This document shows, piece by piece, positions 33,392-44,500 of a stretch of 60,000 nucleotides of DNA. Numbering within the stretch: the first letter of the stretch is position 1; each line of letters opens with the position of its first letter. The stretch is from Cristatella mucedo. Lineage: Eukaryota > Bryozoa > Phylactolaemata > Cristatellidae. The position numbers and the translations under genes are program-made. The DNA is taken from assembly GCA_009760855.2 (NCBI GenBank), contig WPIO01000084.1, positions 186,501 to 246,500 on the forward strand. Direction: 5' to 3'. The notes beneath the pieces were generated by a model, which made no database searches, was not told the DNA's origin, and worked only from the letters and a program-made list of their open reading frames with translations.

Positions 33392-35566
33392 CTACCCGGC
33401 TTTCGGGGCACATGCACTCAAACCTACCGAACGTCCGGGTCGTACCCACGTGGAGATGACACCGTCATGGCTGGCAGTGACGATGCAGTCACGGAGGAAG
33501 TGGACACAGCTCAGCATCTCATTGGCCACTTTCTTGCACGTGTGCGGCTCTACGATGGGCACGTCGGACAGGCGCGGACACTGAGCACTGCCTAGTGGGC
33601 ACAGGCTGGCTGCACCGCCCTTCTGAGCAGAACCGCCAGCGACTTTTGCAGCTGCCGACTGGTGCCGGTCATGGCCCAGGCGGCCGGCCATCATGCTCAA
33701 GTTTCGCTTGTGCTCCTTCTTGGCGGCGGCCAGGCTTCCACTGGCCGACCGCTGGCTGGCCGGCGGCGCTGCCAGCAGCTTTGATCGGCGCCCGACCTCG
33801 CTCGGCAGTGTCGCATACTTGCTGGTCATCGGGCGAAACGACATCAGGCCGCCGGGCGCCGAATGCGTGCTCTGGATGCTGTGCTGCGGATTGTGGCTGG
33901 CGGGCAGCAGCAGCAGCTGCTGCCGCACGTACGACTGGCCACCAGCAGACGACACCGTGTCGGTGCTGCCGCCACGGGCGGCAGTAGCAGCGGACGAATG
34001 CATGACGTTGGATGGGCTCAGCTTGCCGCTAGCCGCCGATGATGTGGCGCTGCCATCGTGAAGCTGTGGCGCCCCGTCAGCAGCTTGCATCGGCTCGCAG
34101 GCGCCGGAAGCCGACGTTGCGCCCGCCCGGCAGCCTCGCGACGTCGCTTGCAGCAGCACCTCGTCGGTGAGATCCCACAGGCACAGAAGAGTGTCCTGGC
34201 CGACGCTGCCCAATCGGTAGGCTGCATGCCGACAGCTATCCTTGGATGCCGAGCCGCCGACGTGCAGGCTGTAGCGAGACACGTCGCTAGACGTGCGAGG
34301 AAACGGCGGTATTCGGCGCCGGCACGACTCCTGGCCTCGCCTGTCGCCATCGCCCGGTCCTGAGGTGGCGTCGCCGCCCTCGGCGAGTCTCGTGTTGCCT
34401 TCGACGGTGCTCGCGTGAACAAAGGCACCGGCATTGGCCACCCTCACCGGCGAAGGACCTTGAGCTACGGCAGCTGCTGCTGCTGTCGATACCGCTTCGT
34501 CCTTGCGCACTTCGTCCTTGCTCGCAACAGCTGAGCTGAAGCCAGGGATGGAGGGCGGAGGCGGCTGCTCGGAGGACGTCAAGTGGCAGGCAGGTGCCCC
34601 ATTGGGCTGTGACTGCAGCGACAGCTGCTGCATGCCGGCACTGCAGTCGCACACGCTGCCCGAACCCTCGACAGTGGTTGCGACACGATCGGAGCCGTCA
34701 CGTGGCGGCGACCTCTGGCTGCCAGCAACACCGGCTGAGAGCACTGCTGAGTGCGGAAGGGGCTTCGGCTGCTGCTGCTGCTGCTCCGGCACCGATGCTG
34801 CACCGGCACCGGCATCGTTCACCTTCGAGCAGTGGCCGTCGCCGTCATCGCTGCTGCTTCCGCCACCACCAGCCTCCTCCTCACACTGATGGCGGGTGCC
34901 ACTTGCACAGCTCCCCGGCGGCTCCGAGGGCTCCAAGCTTGATTGTGGCCCTGTGCAGCTCTCTGCTGCTGCCTGATCACCATGCGCATACGGATCGAAC
35001 GCCACGGACACGATCCAGGATTGGTGGCCGCGGCCACGGCACACGACCCGGTGCTCGTCAAAGGAGTACACCGTGACAAGGTCGTCCTCGCCACCCGTGG
35101 CAATGAACTTGCCGTCCGGCGACCAGGCAACGCAGTGCAGACCGCCGAAGTAGCTGCGCATCATGCCCACCAGCCGCCACGTGCTGTACTCGAACACGCG
35201 CATGCAGCCGTCCTGCCCTACCACGGCCAGGTAGCGGGCACAGGGCGAAAAGCGAAACGAGTTTACGGCACCATTGCCTATGGTCCACTTGTAAAGTGGG
35301 TTTATACGCGGGTGGACGCTGTTGCCCACGGCCGGACTCCGGCCAGGGGCAGTGGTAGAGGTTCGGCACACCTGCACCGTGTACCCATCGCCGGCCTGCA
35401 CAGTCTGATACGACGGTGCTGGGTTGCCGCTTGCACCGCCACTGCCGCAGCAGGCTAGCTCAGCATTGTAGGCGTACATGCAGCCACTGGCATGAGACGC
35501 CAGGAAGTAGTTCTTTGACGCCGGCACCCATTTGATGCATGTCACGCGCGTTTTGTCTATGGTCCG
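33392..35566 (-). CDS. WDR20: WDR20 exon 3 (most of the propeller, insertion, C-terminus)
   Basis: The exon has 724 codons and a TAG stop. It starts at CGGACC after CTTCAG. Most WD blades are here, separated by about 255 residues of Ser-, Gly-, Gln-, Ala- and Cys-rich sequence between AFDPYA and YRLGSVGQD; the vertebrate protein has roughly 55 there. The insertion is GC-rich and open throughout, so it is probably translated. The C-terminal strand VRPG closes the propeller. Confidence 0.93.
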   Translation of the reverse strand, partial: RTIDKTRVTCIKWVPASKNYFLASHASGCMYAYNAELACCGSGGASGNPAPSYQTVQAGDGYTVQVCRTSTTAPGRSPAVGNSVHPRINPLYKWTIGNGAVNSFRFSPCARYLAVVGQDGCMRVFEYSTWRLVGMMRSYFGGLHCVAWSPDGKFIATGGEDDLVTVYSFDEHRVVCRGRGHQSWIVSVAFDPYAHGDQAAAESCTGPQSSLEPSEPPGSCASGTRHQCEEEAGGGGSSSDDGDGHCSKVNDAGAGAASVPEQQQQQPKPLPHSAVLSAGVAGSQRSPPRDGSDRVATTVEGSGSVCDCSAGMQQLSLQSQPNGAPACHLTSSEQPPPPSIPGFSSAVASKDEVRKDEAVSTAAAAAVAQGPSPVRVANAGAFVHASTVEGNTRLAEGGDATSGPGDGDRRGQESCRRRIPPFPRTSSDVSRYSLHVGGSASKDSCRHAAYRLGSVGQDTLLCLWDLTDEVLLQATSRGCRAGATSASGACEPMQAADGAPQLHDGSATSSAASGKLSPSNVMHSSAATAARGGSTDTVSSAGGQSYVRQQLLLLPASHNPQHSIQSTHSAPGGLMSFRPMTSKYATLPSEVGRRSKLLAAPPASQRSASGSLAAAKKEHKRNLSMMAGRLGHDRHQSAAAKVAGGSAQKGGAASLCPLGSAQCPRLSDVPIVEPHTCKKVANEMLSCVHFLRDCIVTASHDGVISTWVRPGRSVGLSACAPKAG

Positions 35567-38500
35567 CTGAAGGAGAAAAAACATGAATGCCACTGGTGCT
35601 CCATTCGACAGCATTAGATGAGCAATCTCTAGCAACTTGAAGCCAAGTTTGACCAGGCTGCATGGGGAACAAAATCCAAGAGAATTGCCTGTATGGAGAC
35701 AACACCACTACTCTGCTATTGGGAAATGCCTTGGGCTTAGCTGCATATACACATTTCGGCAAGCACAAGTGCACAGTTTCACGAGAGTGACTAAGCAAGA
35801 GAATCTGAGAATATGACATTCCACTGTTATAGTAGAAAGCAGTGTTAGTGGATACAGCCGATCAGTGGGCAATATTAATTATATTGCCCATGCTGATCGT
35901 CTGTAACCAAAAGTTGACAATGACAGAGTAGCATTATAATGATATTCTGATGTCAACCTTCCCGAACAGATAGGCATGAGATCGAAGTCGATTCATTGAT
36001 CAAAGCAGCAGCTCAATGAAACAACCATCACAGGATGCCCCGGCTTGCATAATCACTAACTGAAGACTACTGCTATGTTAAAGCACCATTACTGCTGACA
36101 ACAAATTATTGCAATTAGTTGCTCTGTGACATTAATAATAATTAAAAAATGTTTGATTTGTCACGAGTCCCTCAATAATGGCATCATAAATGCACCCTTT
36201 CTTCCTTTTTTGCCGAAGATTCTTAAAAAAAACATTGTTGCTAAGCAGATGGTTGCACACATAGAAGTATGAAATTTCAGAAAGTTTCAATCTGGGTTCA
36301 AGTGGCAGTACTCCACTCAAACTGATCTCTTCCTTATAACCAATGACACCCTATGGAGCAACGATGACGGGAATGTCACTGCCCTAGTACTGCTAGATCT
36401 ATCAGCTGCCTGCAACACCACTGATCACGATATCCTACTTGAACGACTGAGAACAACGATCGGTCTGGCAGACGAGGCATTGGCGTGGTTTAAATCATAT
36501 TTGTACGATCGTGTTCAATCTGTGTCGTGTGAGCAAGTATTTGCAATGGCCGAACAAGTATTAGCAATCCGTGCTTGGTTTGCCACACCAGCCTTACCAG
36601 AGTGCTGGACTCAGGTTACTTATGACAGCAGTTATTCATCAGTCGATGCAGCTAGCACCTCTGAAGGCTCACCTCCTCATTGAAGAGCTTGCTCTGCTCT
36701 CGACCCATGGGGTCAAGGAGCTGCACCTGGCCAGCGCTGAAACCGACCAGTAGTGCGCAGCTCAACCTGCTGGCTGTGAACTCGTTGCAGTCGTGGCAAG
36801 TTGGTGTCGTACCCTTGTATAGCCGCTTGTCGATGGGAGTAACAGGACTGGTGCTCTACAACAGCAGGACGGGCAAGCTAACTGGTGAGCCGTGATGGCA
36901 CACTAGGTAAGGCGGTTGCTTTCACGACCGAGGTCCCGAGGTCGTGAGTTCGATTCCTGTTGTGGGCGATTCTTTATCGCCACTGCAAGCGGTGGTGATA
37001 GCCGTAAAGGCTCTTCTGTTGCTATACAAAAAGAGGCTGTTTAATCAGCTAGGATTTTTTTTTAAAACATGACCACAAGCACGAAGGGCTGCCTTCGAAG
37101 TACAAACGAAGTCAGTGAACGACAGGCCTATGAAACCACGAACTGCATCCCTTTGATCTAGCACCCGGCAAAGGCTCTTGACACTGGAGGCTCGAAGGCA
37201 CAGCAAAAAGCAAGAGGGCCCCCAAGCACTGCTCATTTACAGAAACGCCCCGTGGCAGAGATACCCGAAGACGACGTGCTCACCGGGCTTCACGGCACCA
37301 GGTACCACTTGCTGCAATTTCACTGAATGAACTGAGTTGGTCTGACAGAATGCAGAGAGAAGTAACAACAGGTAGCTGACCACTGTGGGGCTGGGCTGGG
37401 TAAACACAGTGCCGGCAATTGTCCTATTAAGTTTGAGGGACAATGAGTCAGCACAACTGCTTCAACAAAGGTATGAAAATAGAGACGAGCTGAGTTTCAT
37501 AGTAAAGTCTGCAGTACAGAGTAATCGAACAGCACCACTCATTAGCAAGTCAAAAGGCTTAGAGGGAAGGCTGAGATAAGAAGTTGGCCACCAACCATTG
37601 GCTTCGGATAAAAAATAATGCCAGCTCCCAAGGATGGCTTAATCAAAAGATGACATTAAATTGTAGGAGCAGACTAAGGAGTGTTCTCGGCCAGAAATAA
37701 GACACGACCAGCAACAAAACCGCCTGACACTTCGAAGTACAATAAAAAAGAGCCCACGAGCCACTGCTGTCACATGGAACTACCATCTCGTCCACTGTAA
37801 ACAGGCTGCCAGTGCTCATAAAGTTGCATATGTTGCTAGCAGCCAGAAATCTAACTCGGTTGGATTAAGGATGTGCAGGTGCTTGCATAGTATAATGCAA
37901 TACATAGACAGCTGTCAGGATTTTCCACAAGATACGATCACCAAAACTTCAGATTGCAGTACTAAAACGTCTGTCTTTTGAAAGGCATTGTAAACAAAAA
38001 CTCATTGTGACCCATTTTATTTTTACTTTCCTTATATCTTTCCTTGATTCCACTACCGAGAACCAATCACTACACAATGCCAGTTGAGCAAAATGTAGCA
38101 ACGACCTTTCCATTAAGGCCTGAGCCAATTTATATATGTGGCTACTAATGGCTAAACCCTTCTAGACACAGACACTCCTTCTCAAAAGTCTTGTTCTAGC
38201 CGGTACGATGAATCACAACTGGTGTTGGCTATGGCTTTTGACTAAGCATACATCGATCACTGAGGGCCTCTACGCTTTTTTTAAACCACTATTATAAGCC
38301 TCGGCAGGGGCTCCAGAAACCTCTTACAAATCTCTGAGATAATATTACCTCAGTAGTACTGCAGCTGGCTAAACAGCTCTTTTGGAGTTATAGCAGGCAC
38401 AAAACGAATATCAGACAGCTCTCCAACCTAACCCAAAGATGCTCTGCAGGATTTAGTTCGGGCAACTGACTCGATCAACTCTCGATTCTGACAGCTGCTT

Positions 38501-41500
38501 CTGCAAAAACCCTGTACATGTTTTCTCTGCCTTTTAGGGGGTCATCGTACAGCTGTCTAATATAATCGCTCCCAGCAGAGCTTTCACATTTGGAATCCCA
38601 ACATTTTCTACCAGATCAAGATACATGCTATGCGGTTCCATAAGTCCGTCAATATGGTACAGAATATCGACACCGGAGGGGCAGAAGCAACCCCAAACCA
38701 TGACACTTCCACTATCAACTCTCACTTCTGACTGGAGCCAGGGTGATACATCTAATGTTTAAAACCTAGTATTTTCCCTTGTTCACTTTCACATTCAACC
38801 TCAATCAATTTCTGTTCTTTGCTGTTAGTGCAAAAGATGAATTTCGACCCCCGACATCTGACGTATGGTGATGATGGTCCCTGCCCCATCTATAATAATA
38901 ATAATAATAATTCACTTGATAAAGCGCCCTCAGAGAACTTAATCTCTTTCTAGGCGCTTTACATTTGCTGTAAAGTGAAATGCAATTGAATGGTAAGTAA
39001 AATCATGCTTGAAAAACAAACGAAATGAATAATATGGTTAGGGGTGACATGCACAGGGTCAGCATGCAAATGTGGTTAGCAGCAGCATGCACAGTGTCAG
39101 CACGAATAAGCACATCAAGGACGAATCACAGGGACCCACTAAATGCTGTCCTAAATAGGTGTGTTTTTAGGTTACTTTTAAATGTGGTCAGGTCAGGGGA
39201 TGTTCTGACGCAGGTCGGGAGGCAGTTCCAGGCTTTGGGAGCGTATGAACTAAATGCACGGTCTCCAAAGGATTTAAGGTTTGTACTAGGTATTTGTAGA
39301 CTGTTGGATTCCGAAAAGCAGATGGTACGATGCTTGGCCTGATGGGGTAGTATATCTGACAGATAGGCTGGAGCCATAGAATGAAGGGACCTAAAAGTGA
39401 GCGACAAAACCTTGAAGTCAATCCGTTGCTGGACTGGTAGCCAGTGCAGGTCGGCGAGAAGTGGAGTAATGTGGCAACTGCGACGACGCTCACGGCAGAC
39501 AAGTCTAGCTGCCGAGTTTTGCACCAGCTGTAATCGCCTGATCGCACATGCTGGTAGGCCAATAAGCAGTGAGTTGCAGAAGTCGAGACGAGATGTCACG
39601 AATGCATGGACCAACTTGGACGTGGTATCTTTATCTAAACAAGCCCGAAGTTTAGCAATGTTATGAAGCTGAAAATAGGCGGATTTGACTGTGGAGCTGA
39701 TATGGTCGTCTAACGAGAGGTCGCTTTGGAATATGACACCTAGATTTCGAGCTGATTCAACTGGAGATATGCTGGCAGAGCCAATTTTGAGAGTCAGCCT
39801 TTCCAATCTCTGGATCACACTGGGTTTGCCCATAACTAGTAAGTTAGTTTTATCATCGTTAAGTTTTAGAAAATTTGCTGCCATCCATGAGCGGATGTCA
39901 TCAATCCATGCAGCTAGTGAGTTGAGAGAATTTGAGGTGCTCGAAGGCTGGGAGGGATCAAAGCAAAGGTACAACTGAGTGTCATCCGCATCGAAGTGAA
40001 AGCCTAGATTGTGCTTGGCAATCACATCAGCAAGAGGCAGAGTATAAACCGTGAAAGAACCGGACCTAGCACTGAGCCCTGAGGTACTCCTTATTTCCGA
40101 GGTACTTTCAGATGATCTTTGTCCATTCACGTCAATACTCTGGAGTCTCCCACTGAGATAGGACCTGAACCACTGCAGAGCAGTGCCAGTGATGCCCGGG
40201 CGAGATGAGAGGCGCTCTAGAAGAACTTTGTGATCGATCTTATCAAAAGCTGCCGAAAGATCAAGCAAAACAAGCAGAGACACTCTACCCATGTCTGCAT
40301 TCCTAAGTAGGTCGTTGTATACCCGAAGCAATGCTGACTCTGTGGAGTGATTAGCTCTAAAGCCATACTGGAACTTACTAGCAAGGTGTGAGGTTTCGAT
40401 ATACGAGTTCAGCTGGTCCGCCACGACCCGTTCGAGTGTCTTTGATAAGAATGGTAGAAAGGAAACTGGGTGGTAGTTGCTCAAGTTGTCTTGGTCAAGT
40501 GTAGCTTTCTTGAGAAGTGGCCTGACATTCTTGAGAAGTGGCCCGACTTTCTTGAGAAGTGGCCCATCTGAGATGATCACGTTCGTAATGGTCCGTCAGC
40601 AAAGGCTTGCGTTAGGCAACCCTTCTCAATGTGCAATGCCAAGCAGCTCCTGGCTTACTGTCTCTATGCTTTTGACCACCGGTACAAGCTTACAAGAGAC
40701 TGAGACAGCCCTTGAGTGATGCCTTCTGTGGCCGAAGAACCAGCATTTTCAAGTGAAAGACGTCCAAATAAGTCGTATTCCTTGGCCGACCTGAGTGAAG
40801 TCCGTTGCCCTTGAGTGATGCCTTCTGTGGCCGAAGAACCAGCATTTTCAAGTGAAAGACGTCCAAATAGGTCGTATTCCTTGGCCGACCTGAGTGAAGT
40901 CTATTAGCCACACTGCCGTGCGTTTTAAGCCTCTGAAGATTGTCACTCACTGCTCTATGTCTGATTTTAAGAGTGTGTCACTTCTTGGTTGCTTAGGCTT
41001 ATTACGTGCACGACCCGCTGTCGTCCTTTGGTGGTGTTGTCGATTGGTAACCTGGGCATGTTGGACTCGACACAAAAAAGAGCCAGACCAAGCCAGCCCT
41101 CTGTCCATGGATAGGTCAAACCTTAACCTCATTCCCACATCGACTGTGTGGGCATATGGAGCAAAATGCAATATAAGTACAAACTTGTCAGTAATTAGAA
41201 ACACCGTGTTTAACTACCTAACCTCCAGGCAACCCTATGGCAGCTTTAACACACAGAATGTACTAACTACAAGCTGACAGCTAATCCACTTAGACTGCAG
41301 TGGTCACAGTTGAGTGGATCCGGTGGCTCTTGGATCTCCGGCTCCAACTGACCCATTCAAGGCATTTTTGGTGGTAGAACGAGACTTTTGCGAAGGAGTG
41401 CATATAAAAATTCGAAACCTTGCAGCTTTACTGTTCACTAGACCTGACGTTACTCGTTACACTGGGTTCACCCAACGAATCTGCAAGGCACTCTTACAGT

Positions 41501-44500
41501 GACATCAACCAGCTGTCTGACGATGCAAATACTTTTATCTATCAATAACCAAACCTAGTTTCATCACATGACAGAGCATAGTGGGTACAAACTAGTTCTA
41601 ACAGACTGAAGATTAGTAGCAGACCAAAGCATAACAAAGTTATGACTGTCAGAAAGCAGGCTATGGACTTTCCCAACAGAGCAAAAGGATGCATTAGCCG
41701 ACAGGTCTATCAATGACCACAAACACACTGCCACTGAGGGCTCAAGCCCTGACTTCGGCTTAGCTGGCCAGTAATATAAGGGCTGGAGAGGCAGTCTGCC
41801 AAGTCCCTTCTAGGTCGGTCAGGGTAGGGGGCAGGGCCTGGGGCCTACTCCACTGTCTACCCTTATGAAGGCAGTGTAGAAACTGCTAGGCAGGGACGAT
41901 CAATCAAAAACAACCAGCTAATAGTATAAGCAGCTCAGTAGTCCACACCCAAGCAAAGCTTTACAATACTTCTTACATGGGCTCACATATGCTTCACTTG
42001 GTAGGGTGCTGTAGATAGCTGACTGCAATCGGTACTTGGGAGTACTGGTAGAGGCCTCACTACTGCTTCACTCATACATCATTCATCAAAGTGTTGACAG
42101 TCTTGGCAGATCACCTCTCTGATTTGCTAGAAAACCTACACTCTGTATTCCCAGCAATCATCTTGTTCTACCTCTAGGCACAACTTTTCTTAGAACAACT
42201 ATAGCAAAAGACCCACGGGGCATAAGAATGTATAGGGTATGAAATGGCCGTGGCAAATAATTTCACCCTCGGTGGTCGCAAAGATGCACATTCAACAATT
42301 AGGGTGGTTAGTACAGATAGTTACTAACTACTGCTAACAGGCAAGCTGACATCAGGTGAGATGGAAAGGAGACTAGGTGCTACGATATCTTGGCAGGTTG
42401 AGGTTGATCAAGTGTTCACTAGTGAACGTCTGTATATCTGTACATGTGCTTGCTTGTATGGTTGACGAATGTGTCTACATGTACAACGTTCACATCCCCT
42501 TTGACATGTAACTGATGTAGAACAGGGGCATTTATATGGCTCACTCGGCTCATGGATCTCTTGCCACATGGCCATTGCCTTAAGATCGTTCTACCGTGGG
42601 TGCAAGGCTATTAATTCTAAAGATCAGGATTTATAATACAGTATGCACATCGTGGCTTGCAATGCAAAAGGTTCACGCAGGCACAAATGTTGACAGGATG
42701 GTGGGGTCAGGCAGGCCCCAACGCAAGTTACTGCCTAAACACAAGTCAGTCATACGAAAAATTCAGATTAGCACTGGCAACCTTACATACTTCCGATCAT
42801 AAATGGCAACAAGAAACATAGAAGTGGATTATATTAAATTCCTTTTCAAAAATAAGACGACTCTTTTGCACATTAATGGGCAAGGACTAGTTGTGCCAAG
42901 GATATATGCCCAGGAGATGGCATTTTTGTGGTACCTTTCAAATAATATCGTGGGGTTACCTGCCAAGAGCTGAAGCCACAAGGCAAAGGGGGCCATTTCA
43001 GGATCACCCATTTCGGATGGCATCATCAATCAGAAGGGAAGACTTTAAGCTGAGAGTGGTAAAGGTAATATACATTTAAGAATGCAGCTGAACCCTAAGC
43101 TGGACCTAAAAAAATGATAACACTTCATACGGCTACTGTAGCTATTGCAAGACAGTGTTAAGTCGTCACACGGAGTTGAACCCATGACCTCAAGGAAGTC
43201 ATTAGACACTGCTCTTAGTCCAGTGATAAGGTACTTGCACTTCACGACACAGGTCGTAGGTCTGATTCCTCTGATGCAATAAACTACTTATCCTGCTGCA
43301 AGGGAAAATGAAAGCTGCTATAGATCTTCTGTTACCACACAAATGAGGCTGTTGAACTAGCTGCTACATAATTTATTATTTCCGTAAGTAGCCGTTAAGG
43401 ATCACCCATTTGCTGGCTTTCATTCAGGCTAAATGTCTATTACATATTGTGGAATTTTAGACATTATATATGGTTCTGGATATGCAAAGTAGCTAAGTAC
43501 ACGGACTGCAAGGCCAAATCTTGCTGTAAAAAACAATTCATCAAATTATGTAAGCAGGAATACTTTCAAACAGCCATGGCTTCTGCCTATGCTTGGAACA
43601 GCTAATGGAACGTTCCAGTATTGACACCTATGAACTCTCACGATCCATTCTGACATCCATTACGGGACCAGCTATCACAATGCATGCATGCAAGCTTGCA
43701 GCATACAACTATACAGTAAACAGAGTTGCATCAACTTGAATTTCCCAAACATTCCTAAAGCGTTGCTGTGGGTCTTTTGAGATAGTGATTGTAAATGGCT
43801 AAGTTGAGTGTACTACCGACCATTTTTCATGAGCCAATATGGACAATGAGCTAGTCGGTGGAACAAAGAATGAAAAAACCAAAGGCCAAAGCCCCGGGAT
43901 ATGATTGCAGAGTTTCATTTGAAGTGCTATGTAATATGCTGAAAATTAACTAGATGTGCACTTTAACTAGATGTGCACTTTTACTAGATGTGCACTTGTA
44001 CACTGTTACGCCAGTAGCATTTTCTTGTCATAAGTATGGGATAGGCCACCCAATAAAATTCGAGGAGAGCTACTCAATAATCAATTGGCAGTTACATCTG
44101 GGAAGAAAATCTAGGATTTTGTAGTGACAAAAACCATACCACTGTAGGCCGTAACATTTGATAGAACCAATTGAAGTCAAAAAGGAGGGTTCACATAGGC
44201 GATCTGACAAAGGCTAACTTTGTAACCCACTTCCATAGCATCCACTAATAGGCAACCATCATCTCAAACCTCACTTATCTCCATTTACTCTGGAGCTTGA
44301 TACTGATACACAGGCACGTACTGACCCACCGTTTTTTCCTGTATGACAGGCCACCAGCTTCCACCGGCAAATAGCGAAGTAATGTACGCTGGATCTACGG
44401 CGCGATAGCACGACCACCCCACGATAGCACGAACACCCCACTTTGATCGAACGTGCCGAGCACTACCCAGCGTCAACGGCGCTGGCGGGAAGCGCGACCA

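Noticed and set aside
33595-35458. Long plus-strand open frames opposite WDR20 exon 3
   Set aside because: GC-rich coding DNA leaves open shadow frames. The minus strand holds the conserved WD repeats, and the plus frames show no family similarity.
36890-37055. Possible functional tRNA gene
   Set aside because: Boxes A and B are tRNA-like, but no full cloverleaf forms and the same head plus core recurs in several places, so it is a SINE.
41290-41600. Possible further Tc1-like transposase piece
   Set aside because: Scattered weak resemblance around a CDETRF-like stretch only; frames too broken to support a call.
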